Program-made: the position numbers and the translations under genes
In this document: piece by piece, positions 1 through 6,169 of the stretch
Layout: every line of letters begins with the position of its first letter
Position numbering within the stretch: the stretch's first letter is position 1
Assembly (NCBI GenBank): GCA_942491525.1
Contig: CALOBW010000027.1
Location: forward strand, 1-10,941
Length of the DNA stretch: 10,941 nucleotides
Reading direction: 5' to 3'
Source of the DNA: CAYWBU01 sp942491525
GTDB lineage: Bacteria; Desulfobacterota; Desulfomonilia; UBA1062
Notes under the pieces: generated by a model
What the model was told of the DNA's origin: nothing
Seen by the model: the letters and a program-made list of their open reading frames with translations, nothing else
The model's database searches: none

Positions 1-566
1 GCGCAGCGTATAAGGCGGGTGATAATGAAGGTGCTGTGCTTGCCTTTCAGAGTACCATCAGGCGCACTACCGATGATGATATGAAGTTTGATAGTTATTA
101 TAATCTAGGCAACATTCATTTGCAGATGCAGGATTATAAAAGTGCTGTTGGGTATTATACAGCCGCCCTCAGGATTAATAACAAAGATAAGGCTTTGAAG
201 AATAATTTTGAGTTGGCATTGCGATTGTTGAAGGAGCAAGAAGAGCAGGAACAGCAGTCTTCCGGAGATCAGGAGGGCGAAGATCAGCAACAGGATCAAG
301 AACAGTCTGGAAATCAAGATCAGAGTGACTTGCCAGGACAAGACCGTGAGTCCGGTCAAAAGAATGGTGAGCAGCAGGATGGTCAGCAGGAGGAGCCCCA
401 ACAGCAGACAGAAGGCGGCCAACCCCGGCAGCCTGAACAACAGGAAGCAGCATTTGACCAGCAGCAGGCCGAAGCCCTGCTGGATAATATGGAAGAGGAC
501 CGCCAGCAGTTTATGCGCTACAATATTCCATCTGACAAAGGCGTAGGGTCTGGTAAGGCATGGTAA
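1..566 (+). CDS. batC: BatC-like TPR protein, 5'-truncated by window edge
   Basis: The reading frame is already open at base 3 (AAYKAGDNEGAV...) and has no stop upstream, so the gene begins before the window; the GTG at 36 need not be a start. The N-terminal visible part is a tetratricopeptide repeat (YYNLGNIHLQMQDYKSAVGYY, approx. bases 99-160). A long Gln/Glu/Gly-rich low-complexity stretch follows (approx. 235-460), then a conserved-looking tail, LLDNMEEDRQQF...GSGKAW, ending in Trp. A TPR, a polar disordered linker and a short tail ending in Trp is the usual layout of BatC, or of the C-terminal half of BatB/BatC VWA-TPR fusions. Bat proteins are membrane/periplasmic; their role (aerotolerance, envelope stress) is still poorly defined. 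The stop overlaps the start of batD (TAATG). The TPR part is strikingly AT-richer than everything downstream. The family call leans strongly on the BatD and BatE neighbours. Confidence 0.8.
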   Translation, partial: AAYKAGDNEGAVLAFQSTIRRTTDDDMKFDSYYNLGNIHLQMQDYKSAVGYYTAALRINNKDKALKNNFELALRLLKEQEEQEQQSSGDQEGEDQQQDQEQSGNQDQSDLPGQDRESGQKNGEQQDGQQEEPQQQTEGGQPRQPEQQEAAFDQQQAEALLDNMEEDRQQFMRYNIPSDKGVGSGKAW

Positions 567-2164
567 TGAAAAAATATCTATTGGCGCTCTGTGTTATGTT
601 GCTGCCTGTGTTGGCGCAGGCTGAGGTTGTCCTGCAGCTTGATCGTGATCAGGCCACCACCGCCGACGTGGTCAGGCTGACCCTGAGTGTGGATGACCGC
701 ATCAAGGGCGAGCCGCAGATCGAGGGGCTGGATGGTTTTCGTATCAGCAGCGGCGGCACCTCCAGCAGCACCCAGATCATCAACGGTCAGATGAGTCGCA
801 GCATCGGCTATACCTACTATCTGCAGGCCAGCCAGCCGGGTAGCTACGCGATCGGGCCGGCGATTGTGCGTATCGGTCGGGATGAGGTCCGCAGCAATGT
901 GGTGCAGCTGAATATTAAGCCGCCGGCCAAAGTTGACGGGCAGGGGCCGCTCTTCATGACCGCCGAGTTGAGCCGGGATGCCATCTATGCCGGCGAGCAG
1001 GCCGTCTATACCGTCAAGTTCTATCGCCAGCTCAAGGTCGACCGTCTCAATCTGGAACTGCCTGAGGTTGAGGGTCTTGAGTTTAATCAGCTGGGTGATT
1101 CGAATGAATACCAGAGCCGCGTCGACGGGCAGAGTTACCGCGTCATTGAGGTGCGCTACGCCGTGAACGCCGCCCAGCCCGGCAGTTATAATCTCGGTCA
1201 ACCTTCCATCAGCATGCTGGCCTACTATCCGGACTCCCGGGACGCCTTCTTTGCCATGTCCCGCCCCGTTACCATCGAGGGCAATCCGCTCAAACTGCAG
1301 GTGCTGCAGCTGCCGCTGGCCGGGCGTCCGGCCGGTTTCAGCGGTCTGCTGGGCAGCTTCAGGATCAGCTCCAGCCTGGATCCGGCCGAGCTTAAAGTTG
1401 GCGAGACCGCCTCGCTGACCGTCGAGGTCAAGGGCCTGGGCAATCTGCGCCAGATCCCGGACCTGGAGCTGCCCGAGATTCCCGGCATCAAGGTCTATGC
1501 CGACCAGCCGCAGCTGATCAGCGGCATCAGGGGCGAGATGGGCAGCAAAACCATGAAGTGGGCTCTGGTGCCGGAGAGGGCCGGCAGCTTTGTGATCCCG
1601 CCGCTGGAGGTTTCCTTCTTTGATGTGGATGCCGCGGCCTACCGTAGAGTCAGCAGCGAGTCATATCTGCTCAATGTTCTGCCGGGTGCGCCTCCTGCTG
1701 TGCAGTTGCCGGCGCTTGCCGATAACAGGCATGCCATCGAGGATCTGGGCAGCGATATTCTGCCGGTGCACAGGTCAATGGATTCTCTCAAACAGCCGCT
1801 TTCGATCTTTGTCTGGCTGGTGCTGACGGGCCTGCCGCTCTTGATCTGGATTCTGATTGTAGTCGTGCAGAGCCTGCGCGGCCCCAGCCAGAAACAGCAG
1901 CGTGCCCGCCGCGCCTCCAAGGCGTTCGCCAGATTGAAGGCCAACCCCGGCCAGGATGCGGCATCTCAGCTGGAGGCTCTGCGCAACTATCTGAATGACC
2001 GGCTCGACCTCAAGATCGGCGTCCTCACGTCCGCCGAAGTTGAGCATATCCCCGAGTTGAAGCAACTTGTGGATCGGCTCAACGCCGCCGTTTACAGCGG
2101 TCAGCAGCAGGCTCAATCCGATCTGGTTGAGATCGTGGCGGCCGTAGAAAAGGAGCTCAAATGA
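566..2164 (+). CDS. batD: BatD family membrane-anchored periplasmic protein
   Basis: A 532-residue protein. It has an N-terminal signal peptide (MKKYLLALCVMLLPVLAQA), a large beta-rich periplasmic region, one transmembrane helix at about residues 412-436 and a charged cytoplasmic tail. Three BatD-type repeats are visible, each ending in a 'PGSY..GP'-like turn: QPGSYAIGPA (90-99), QPGSY (204-208) and RAGSFVIPP (339-347). The segment with VGETASLTVEVKGLGNL (278-294) is also typical. BatD is thought to act with the BatA/BatB VWA proteins in the envelope; its biochemical function is unknown. I chose ATG 566 over ATG 560, because the TAAGG at 554-558 is 7 bases from 566 but only 1 from 560. ATG 566 also gives the TAATG overlap with the upstream stop. 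The stop overlaps batE as ATGA. Codon use is GC-rich (CTG, GCC, GGC), unlike the upstream TPR segment. Confidence 0.9.
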   Translation: MKKYLLALCVMLLPVLAQAEVVLQLDRDQATTADVVRLTLSVDDRIKGEPQIEGLDGFRISSGGTSSSTQIINGQMSRSIGYTYYLQASQPGSYAIGPAIVRIGRDEVRSNVVQLNIKPPAKVDGQGPLFMTAELSRDAIYAGEQAVYTVKFYRQLKVDRLNLELPEVEGLEFNQLGDSNEYQSRVDGQSYRVIEVRYAVNAAQPGSYNLGQPSISMLAYYPDSRDAFFAMSRPVTIEGNPLKLQVLQLPLAGRPAGFSGLLGSFRISSSLDPAELKVGETASLTVEVKGLGNLRQIPDLELPEIPGIKVYADQPQLISGIRGEMGSKTMKWALVPERAGSFVIPPLEVSFFDVDAAAYRRVSSESYLLNVLPGAPPAVQLPALADNRHAIEDLGSDILPVHRSMDSLKQPLSIFVWLVLTGLPLLIWILIVVVQSLRGPSQKQQRARRASKAFARLKANPGQDAASQLEALRNYLNDRLDLKIGVLTSAEVEHIPELKQLVDRLNAAVYSGQQQAQSDLVEIVAAVEKELK

Positions 2165-2871
2165 AGAGAGCGCTACTGATACTTATGCTGTTTCCGCTGC
2201 TGCTGTTTGCCGAGAGTCCGGAGAGCTTCATGGATGCCAACCGGGCCTATGCGGAGGGCAGCTATGCGCAGGCCGCGGCTGCTTATGAAGAGCTGATCGC
2301 GAATGGCCATGCCAGCGGCGACATCTACTATAATCTCGGCAGCAGCTACTTCAAGGCCGGTGAGCTGGGGCGCGCCATCCTCAACTATGAGCGGGCGCGG
2401 CTGCAGATTCCCCGCGATGCCGATCTGAATTATAATCTGAACTATGCCCGCCAGCAGATGGAAGATGATGTTGAGATCGCCGATAGCTGGCTGAGCAGTA
2501 TCACCGGGCGCGAGCTGCTTATTATCTTCTGCATGGTCAACTTGCTGTTCTTTGGGATTCTGATCCTGCGCCGCTTCAGCCGCCCCGAGTGGAGCTGGTA
2601 TGCGGCTCTGATTGTCGGAATTTTCTGGTTGCTGGCGGGCGGCCTCGGACTCTGGAAGCTCTACCAGCTGGAGAGTGACAGCCGGGCCGTGATCCTGGCG
2701 GCGGAGGCAACGGTTATGGCCGGGCCCGACAGCATGGATACGCCGCTCTTCAAGCTGCACGCCGGCTCCATTGTTGAAACGGATCGCAGCGAGGATGGCT
2801 GGAGCCTGATTAAACTTGATGAGCGCCGCGGCTGGCTGCCGAACAGTTCGGTGGAGGCCATTCATGAATAG
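2161..2871 (+). CDS. batE: BatE-like protein: TPR, two TM helices, SH3-like domain
   Basis: A 236-residue protein. It has a signal peptide or N-terminal anchor (about residues 1-17), then TPR repeats (22-95; DIYYNLGSSYFKAGELGRAI at 54-73). Two transmembrane helices follow (about 119-137 and 147-168), then a C-terminal bacterial SH3-like domain (about 175-233) with the hallmark GWSLIKL and RGWLP segments. This TPR-TM-TM-SH3 order matches BatE, the last member of bat operons. SH3b domains usually bind peptide or peptidoglycan, so a wall-facing or protein-binding role is likely, but the exact function is unknown. The start is well supported: AAAAGGAG at 2148-2155 lies just upstream, and the ATGA overlap with batD indicates translational coupling. 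Its stop TAG overlaps the next gene's start region (ATGAATAG), so four consecutive genes are tightly linked. Confidence 0.88.
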   Translation: MKRALLILMLFPLLLFAESPESFMDANRAYAEGSYAQAAAAYEELIANGHASGDIYYNLGSSYFKAGELGRAILNYERARLQIPRDADLNYNLNYARQQMEDDVEIADSWLSSITGRELLIIFCMVNLLFFGILILRRFSRPEWSWYAALIVGIFWLLAGGLGLWKLYQLESDSRAVILAAEATVMAGPDSMDTPLFKLHAGSIVETDRSEDGWSLIKLDERRGWLPNSSVEAIHE

Positions 2872-3454
2872 ATTGAAACAGCAGCTGAATTTTATCATTG
2901 AGATCGACAAGGTTAAACAGATCCTGCGTCAGACCCTGCTGATGGATGCCAGCCGCCAGGAGAATGATGCCGAGCACTCCTGGCATCTGGCCATGATGGC
3001 CCTGGTGCTGGCGGAATATGCCAATGCCCCGGTTGATATCTTCAAGGTTATCAAGATGGTGCTGATTCATGATCTGGTTGAGATCGATGCCGGCGATACC
3101 TTTCTCTATGGTGATGCGCGCCAGCAGGAGGAGCACAGGCAGCGCGAGCGCCAGGCTGCGATACGCATCTTCGGCCTGTTGCCGGCAGAGCAGGGCGCCG
3201 AGCTGAAGGTTCTCTGGGAGGAGTTTGAAGCCAAAGAGAGCATGGAGGCGCGCTTTGCCGGGGCCCTTGACCGGCTGCAGCCGCTGCTGCACAACTACCA
3301 GACCCAGGGCGCGGCCTGGCGGCAGCACGGGGTGCGCAAGGCGCAGGTCCTCAGGATGAATTCCGTGATTGCGGATGGCTCTGATGACCTCTGGGAGTAT
3401 GCGCGCCAGCTGATCGAAGATGCGGTCCAGAATGATTACCTGTCAGATCAATAA
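2864..3454 (+). CDS. HD-domain phosphohydrolase (YfbR/HDDC2-like nucleotidase)
   Basis: A 196-residue protein from ATG 2864. GGTGGAGG at 2850-2857 gives good ribosome-binding spacing, and the start lies inside the end of batE; an in-frame extension back to 2816 is not needed. The metal-binding HD signature is complete: H38 in NDAEHSWHL, H69-D70 in LIHDLVEIDAGD, with E73 and D78, and a distal D136 in GALDRLQP. The spacing and the 'AEHSW...HD..E...GD' pattern match the HD_3/YfbR/HDDC2 group, whose characterised members remove phosphate from deoxynucleoside 5'-monophosphates. So a cytosolic metal-dependent nucleotidase is likely, though substrate cannot be read from sequence. No signal peptide or membrane helix is visible, which contrasts with its envelope-protein operon partners. 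Its placement as the fifth-type gene of a bat operon may be only a convenience of transcription. Confidence 0.85.
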   Translation: MNRLKQQLNFIIEIDKVKQILRQTLLMDASRQENDAEHSWHLAMMALVLAEYANAPVDIFKVIKMVLIHDLVEIDAGDTFLYGDARQQEEHRQRERQAAIRIFGLLPAEQGAELKVLWEEFEAKESMEARFAGALDRLQPLLHNYQTQGAAWRQHGVRKAQVLRMNSVIADGSDDLWEYARQLIEDAVQNDYLSDQ

Positions 3455-3467
3455 CTAGCTCCATAAT

Positions 3468-3495
3468 TTGACATCCGGTCTTCCCGGCTTATTTC
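3468..3495 (+). promoter_or_regulatory. Candidate sigma70-type promoter ahead of the cytochrome pair
   Basis: The 64-base gap after the HD gene is the largest on this strand within 1-4050. It contains a perfect TTGACA at 3468-3473, followed after 16 bases by TATTTC (3490-3495), a poor -10 match (3 of 6). The gap could give the cytochrome genes their own transcription start, separate from the bat operon. A weak -10 is what an activator-dependent promoter would show, but no clear activator box was found. Speculative. Confidence 0.3.
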
Positions 3496-3507
3496 TAGCT
3501 GTAATTG

Positions 3508-3515
3508 CGGAGGAG
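3508..3515 (+). promoter_or_regulatory. Ribosome binding site deciding a GTG start
   Basis: CGGAGGAG ends a few bases before GTG 3519. GGAGG at 3509-3513 leaves a 5-base spacer. This is the only convincing Shine-Dalgarno upstream of the tetraheme cytochrome, and it places the start just before the short basic N-terminus and the membrane anchor. The more upstream TTG at 3468 lacks such a site. Confidence 0.7.
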
Positions 3516-3518
3516 TGG

Positions 3519-4049
3519 GTGGATCTTAAAAAGGAACATCGTTTTCATATCTTCTCGGGGGTGCTCGCGGGCATGCTGGTTACCCTTGTGGCCCTGGGGC
3601 TGCTCCATCTCAGTTTTCAGGTCAGCGGGCGCAACGAGTTCTGCGGGCGCTGTCACGAGATGCAGCAGTGGCTGGATGACTACAGTTTTTCAAGCCATGC
3701 GGTCAATCATGCCACGGTTGTGGCCAACTGCACCGACTGTCATCTGCCGGCCGAGGGGCTGCATCACTACACCTACAAGGCCTATGCCGGCATCCGCGAT
3801 GTGGTCATGCACATCCTGCTCGACCCCGAGGAGATCGACTGGGAAGAGAAGCTCAACCATAAGGATCGTTTCCTGTTTGAAGATGCCTGTACCAGCTGCC
3901 ACAGCAACCTGACGCCGCCGGGGATCAGCCGCGGTGCCTTCCTTGCGCATCGGGACTGGGAACGCGGCCGCACCACCAAGCGGTGCTGGGATTGTCACGA
4001 AACAATGGTCCACCATAACAAGAAAACAGTTTTTACGCCGTTTGAATAA
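3519..4049 (+). CDS. haoC: NapC/NrfH-family tetraheme c-type cytochrome (quinol dehydrogenase subunit)
   Basis: A 176-residue protein from GTG 3519. It has a short cytoplasmic N-terminus (MDLKKEHRFH), one transmembrane anchor (about residues 11-34) and a periplasmic domain with four CXXCH heme sites: CGRCH (42-46), CTDCH (71-75), CTSCH (124-128) and CWDCH (156-160). The first site reads CGRCHEM, the CXXCHXM motif of NrfH, where the Met rather than the His ligates heme 1 next to the quinol site. Length, anchor and heme number fit the NapC/NirT/NrfH/CymA family, which oxidises menaquinol or ubiquinol and passes electrons to a periplasmic reductase. The immediate partner is an octaheme HAO-family protein, so this is best read as the HaoC (CycB-like) subunit of a HaoCA module. 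It could also serve other periplasmic reductases, as CymA does. The HaoC name rests on context; the family call does not. Confidence 0.88.
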   Translation: MDLKKEHRFHIFSGVLAGMLVTLVALGLLHLSFQVSGRNEFCGRCHEMQQWLDDYSFSSHAVNHATVVANCTDCHLPAEGLHHYTYKAYAGIRDVVMHILLDPEEIDWEEKLNHKDRFLFEDACTSCHSNLTPPGISRGAFLAHRDWERGRTTKRCWDCHETMVHHNKKTVFTPFE

Positions 4050-4051
4050 TG

Positions 4052-4078
4052 AAGCCGGGCCCCTAAAGGGCCGGGCTT
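4052..4078 (+). other. GC-rich intergenic hairpin between the two cytochrome genes
   Basis: AAGCCGGGCCC (4052-4062), a 5-base loop CTAAA, then GGGCCGGGCTT (4068-4078) form an 11-bp stem with one internal G-G mismatch. It begins 2 bases after the tetraheme gene's stop and ends 6 bases before the ribosome binding site of the octaheme gene. No T-run follows, so it is not a standard intrinsic terminator. Likely roles are an mRNA stability or processing element, or partial attenuation that sets unequal expression of the two subunits. Confidence 0.55.
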
Positions 4079-4095
4079 GGATATGGGAGGCTGTT

Positions 4096-5346
4096 ATGAA
4101 GAAGATGGTACTCTGTCTGGTTCTTTTGCTGGCTGGCTCTGCCTGGGCATCCACCAATGAGAGTGTGGGCTCGATGCCGCGTGAGATCAAGGTTGATCGC
4201 GGGATTTCGCAGCTGGAGAAGGACTGCATCAGCTGTCACCTGAAGGAGTCGCCCTCGATTGTGCTGGACTGGAAGAACAGTGTCATGGCGCGCGCCAATG
4301 TGACCTGTGTGGACTGCCACACGGCCAAGAAGGGCGAGATTGATGCCTTCCAGTGCAAGGGTATCAAGGGCAGCAAGAGCTACATAACGGCCATCCCGTC
4401 GCCCAAGGACTGTTCGCGCTGTCACCCGGTGGAGGCCGAGCAGTTTGCGGCCAGTGACCATAATGTGGCCTATGACTCGGTGGTAAAGCTGGAGGGCCTC
4501 TCGGTCAAACGTGAAGGCAAGGGCAGCCGGGTGGCCGAGGGCACCGGCTGTGTGGCCTGTCACGGCGGCAAGCCCGATTTCAAGGATGGCCGTCCGGTGG
4601 GGCTGCACCACCCCTCTGAAGGCATCGGCCGCATCAACCCCGACGGTTCCAAGGGCAACTGCACCTCCTGTCACACCCGCCACGTCTTCAGCATCGTGGA
4701 GGCGCGCCAGGGCGAGACCTGCGGCGCCTGCCATCTCGGCCCTGACCATCCGCAGATGGAGATCTGGGCCGAGTCCAAGCACGGCAAGCGTTATCAGGCC
4801 GAAAAGAACAGCTGGCGCTGGGACAGCGCCCCGGACGCCTGGGAGCCCGGCGACTACTCGGCGCCCACCTGCGCCACCTGCCACATGGCCGGCATCGGCA
4901 AACTGACCACCACCCATGATATCTCCCAGCGTCTCTCCTGGGAGGCCGAAAAACCGCTCTCGGTCAGGACCGAAAACTGGGAGTTCAAGCTCGGCGAGAT
5001 GAAGTCGGTCTGCCTCAACTGTCACGGACCATCCTGGGTCAATGCCCACTACGTGCAGTATGATGAGGCCATCCGGCTCTACAATGAGGAGTACTATCTG
5101 CCTTCAAAAGCGATGCTGGACGAGCTCTATGCCGCCAATCTGATATCCAAGGACAACACCTGGGATGACGAGATCGAGCTGGTCTTCTACTACCTCTGGC
5201 ATCATGAGGGCCGGCGGGCGCGCATGGGCGTGGCCATGATGGGGCAGGACTATGCCCATTGGCACGGCTTCTTTGAGCTGGCCGAGGATCTGGATAAGAT
5301 CAAGCAGGAGTATAAGCGGATCAAGGCCGGCAAGGCCCACGAGTGA
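4096..5346 (+). CDS. haoA: Octaheme c-type cytochrome, hydroxylamine oxidoreductase (HAO) family
   Basis: A 416-residue protein from ATG 4096 (GGGAGG at 4085-4090), with a Sec signal peptide (MKKMVLCLVLLLAGSAWAS), so it is periplasmic. Eight CXXCH sites are present, with first Cys at residues 44, 71, 106, 152, 189, 209, 259 and 306. In HAO the fourth site carries the catalytic heme. A GPDHPQ segment (215-220) after heme 6, and a C-terminal region with GQDYAHWHG (383-391) near the position where HAO has its heme-crosslinking Tyr, support the HAO family. There is no CXXCK site, which argues against octaheme nitrite/tetrathionate reductases, and no CX15CH, which argues against MccA. It is shorter than nitrifier HAO and lacks a C-terminal anchor. 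Paired with a NapC/NrfH-type cytochrome, it probably takes electrons from quinol and reduces nitrite and/or hydroxylamine towards ammonium, as described for epsilonproteobacterial HaoCA. Hydroxylamine oxidation remains possible. An extra, non-heme Cys sits at residue 87. Confidence 0.85.
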   Translation: MKKMVLCLVLLLAGSAWASTNESVGSMPREIKVDRGISQLEKDCISCHLKESPSIVLDWKNSVMARANVTCVDCHTAKKGEIDAFQCKGIKGSKSYITAIPSPKDCSRCHPVEAEQFAASDHNVAYDSVVKLEGLSVKREGKGSRVAEGTGCVACHGGKPDFKDGRPVGLHHPSEGIGRINPDGSKGNCTSCHTRHVFSIVEARQGETCGACHLGPDHPQMEIWAESKHGKRYQAEKNSWRWDSAPDAWEPGDYSAPTCATCHMAGIGKLTTTHDISQRLSWEAEKPLSVRTENWEFKLGEMKSVCLNCHGPSWVNAHYVQYDEAIRLYNEEYYLPSKAMLDELYAANLISKDNTWDDEIELVFYYLWHHEGRRARMGVAMMGQDYAHWHGFFELAEDLDKIKQEYKRIKAGKAHE

Positions 5347-5361
5347 CAGAGGCGGGCGCGT

Positions 5362-6129
5362 TCATTTTTTCCAGCCCATGCGCTCAAAGTGGCTCAGGGT
5401 GCCGATCTGTCCGCTGATGTGGTCGGCTTTGTCCGAGGCCAGGAAGACTGCCAGTTCGGCAACGTCGGCCGGTGACTTCAGGAAGCCCTCCTTGTCCAGG
5501 GTGATGAAGCTGTCGTGGATGGCGCGCCCCAGCAGGGCCGGGCCCAGGGCCCGGATCTCAGTCTGCATGGCCGTGTCCATGACGCCCGGATCGATGGCGT
5601 TGATGGTGATGTCGTCATCCTTGAACTCTTCGGCCATGGATCGGGTCAGCTGGATCAGGCCGGCCTTGCTGACGGCGTAGGCGCAGAAGCGCGGATAGGC
5701 CATCTGCCCCAGACCCGAGACGATGTTGATGATGCGCGAGCCGCGCGGCATGAAGGGCAAACAGAGGCGGCAGAGGTTGAAACAGCCCGTCAGGTTGGTG
5801 TCGATGGTCAGCTGCCACTCGCGGGCGTTGGACGGGAACTGGGCGGGGCCGATGATGGCGGCATTGTTGACCAGGATGTCGATGCGGCCGTGCCACTCGA
5901 TGGCGGCGTTGACCGATTTCTCGATATGCTCAGAGTCGGCCACGTCACAGACCAGGGTCAAGGCGTTGCCGCCGAACTTTTCGATCTCTCGCTTGACATC
6001 TTTGAGTTCCTGTTTGGTGCGGCTGAGCATAACGATACGGGCACCCTCGAGGGCCATGGCCAGGGCGATTGACCGGCCCAGGCCGCGGCCGGCACCGCTG
6101 ATTATGACAACTTTATCCTTAAGGTTCAT
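5362..6129 (-). CDS. Classical short-chain dehydrogenase/reductase (SDR)
   Basis: A 255-residue NAD(P)-dependent oxidoreductase from ATG at 6129 (reading leftwards). The Rossmann motif is SGAGRGLG (11-18), NNA is at 88-90, and the active-site tetrad is N112, S138, Y151 and K155 (YAVSK). A PG motif follows at 181-182, so all catalytic residues of classical SDRs are present. The ending GTLSHFERMGWKK differs from the common 'VDGG' end of FabG-like enzymes, suggesting a divergent C-terminus; substrate is unknown. It lies 40 bases downstream of ccsA on the same strand, so is probably co-transcribed with it. No clear Shine-Dalgarno precedes the ATG, which suggests weak translation. The in-frame TTG two codons upstream has no better site. 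It converges on the octaheme cytochrome gene with only 15 bases between the two stops and no terminator visible. Confidence 0.88.
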   Translation of the reverse strand: MNLKDKVVIISGAGRGLGRSIALAMALEGARIVMLSRTKQELKDVKREIEKFGGNALTLVCDVADSEHIEKSVNAAIEWHGRIDILVNNAAIIGPAQFPSNAREWQLTIDTNLTGCFNLCRLCLPFMPRGSRIINIVSGLGQMAYPRFCAYAVSKAGLIQLTRSMAEEFKDDDITINAIDPGVMDTAMQTEIRALGPALLGRAIHDSFITLDKEGFLKSPADVAELAVFLASDKADHISGQIGTLSHFERMGWKK

Positions 6130-6169
6130 GCACAAATATTAAACCCGGTTTGGCTGTGCGCAATGGTTT

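Noticed and set aside
235..460. Gln/Glu-rich tract in batC as a tandem DNA repeat
   Set aside because: The codons vary (cag, caa, gag, gaa) with no fixed period; it is amino-acid low complexity, typical of BatC linkers.
560..565. ATG at 560 as the batD start
   Set aside because: The Shine-Dalgarno-like TAAGG would be only 1 base away; ATG 566 has proper spacing and the TAATG overlap.
2173..2910. 245-codon minus-strand open frame opposite batE
   Set aside because: Low-complexity, Gln/Ala-rich translation with no family features; the plus-strand TPR/SH3 protein explains the region.
3467..3483. FNR-type site (TTGAT-N4-ATCAA) overlapping TTGACA
   Set aside because: Only the left half resembles the consensus and the spacing to the right half is wrong.
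4052..4090. Intergenic hairpin as a rho-independent terminator
   Set aside because: No T-run follows the stem, and the next gene on the same strand starts within 20 bases with its own ribosome binding site.
3934..4095. N-terminal extension of the octaheme cytochrome back to 3934
   Set aside because: It would overlap the tetraheme gene and bury the signal peptide. ATG 4096 has a strong Shine-Dalgarno and starts the signal peptide.
4096..4155. Octaheme cytochrome as a lipoprotein, because of Cys7
   Set aside because: Cys7 lies inside the hydrophobic core of the signal peptide without a lipobox; a signal peptidase I site (AWAS) follows.
4063..5049. Long open frame (328 codons) on the minus strand opposite the octaheme cytochrome gene
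   Set aside because: Its translation is Ala/Gly/His-rich with no recognisable domain, and the plus strand carries eight heme motifs. It is a product of GC-rich codon bias.
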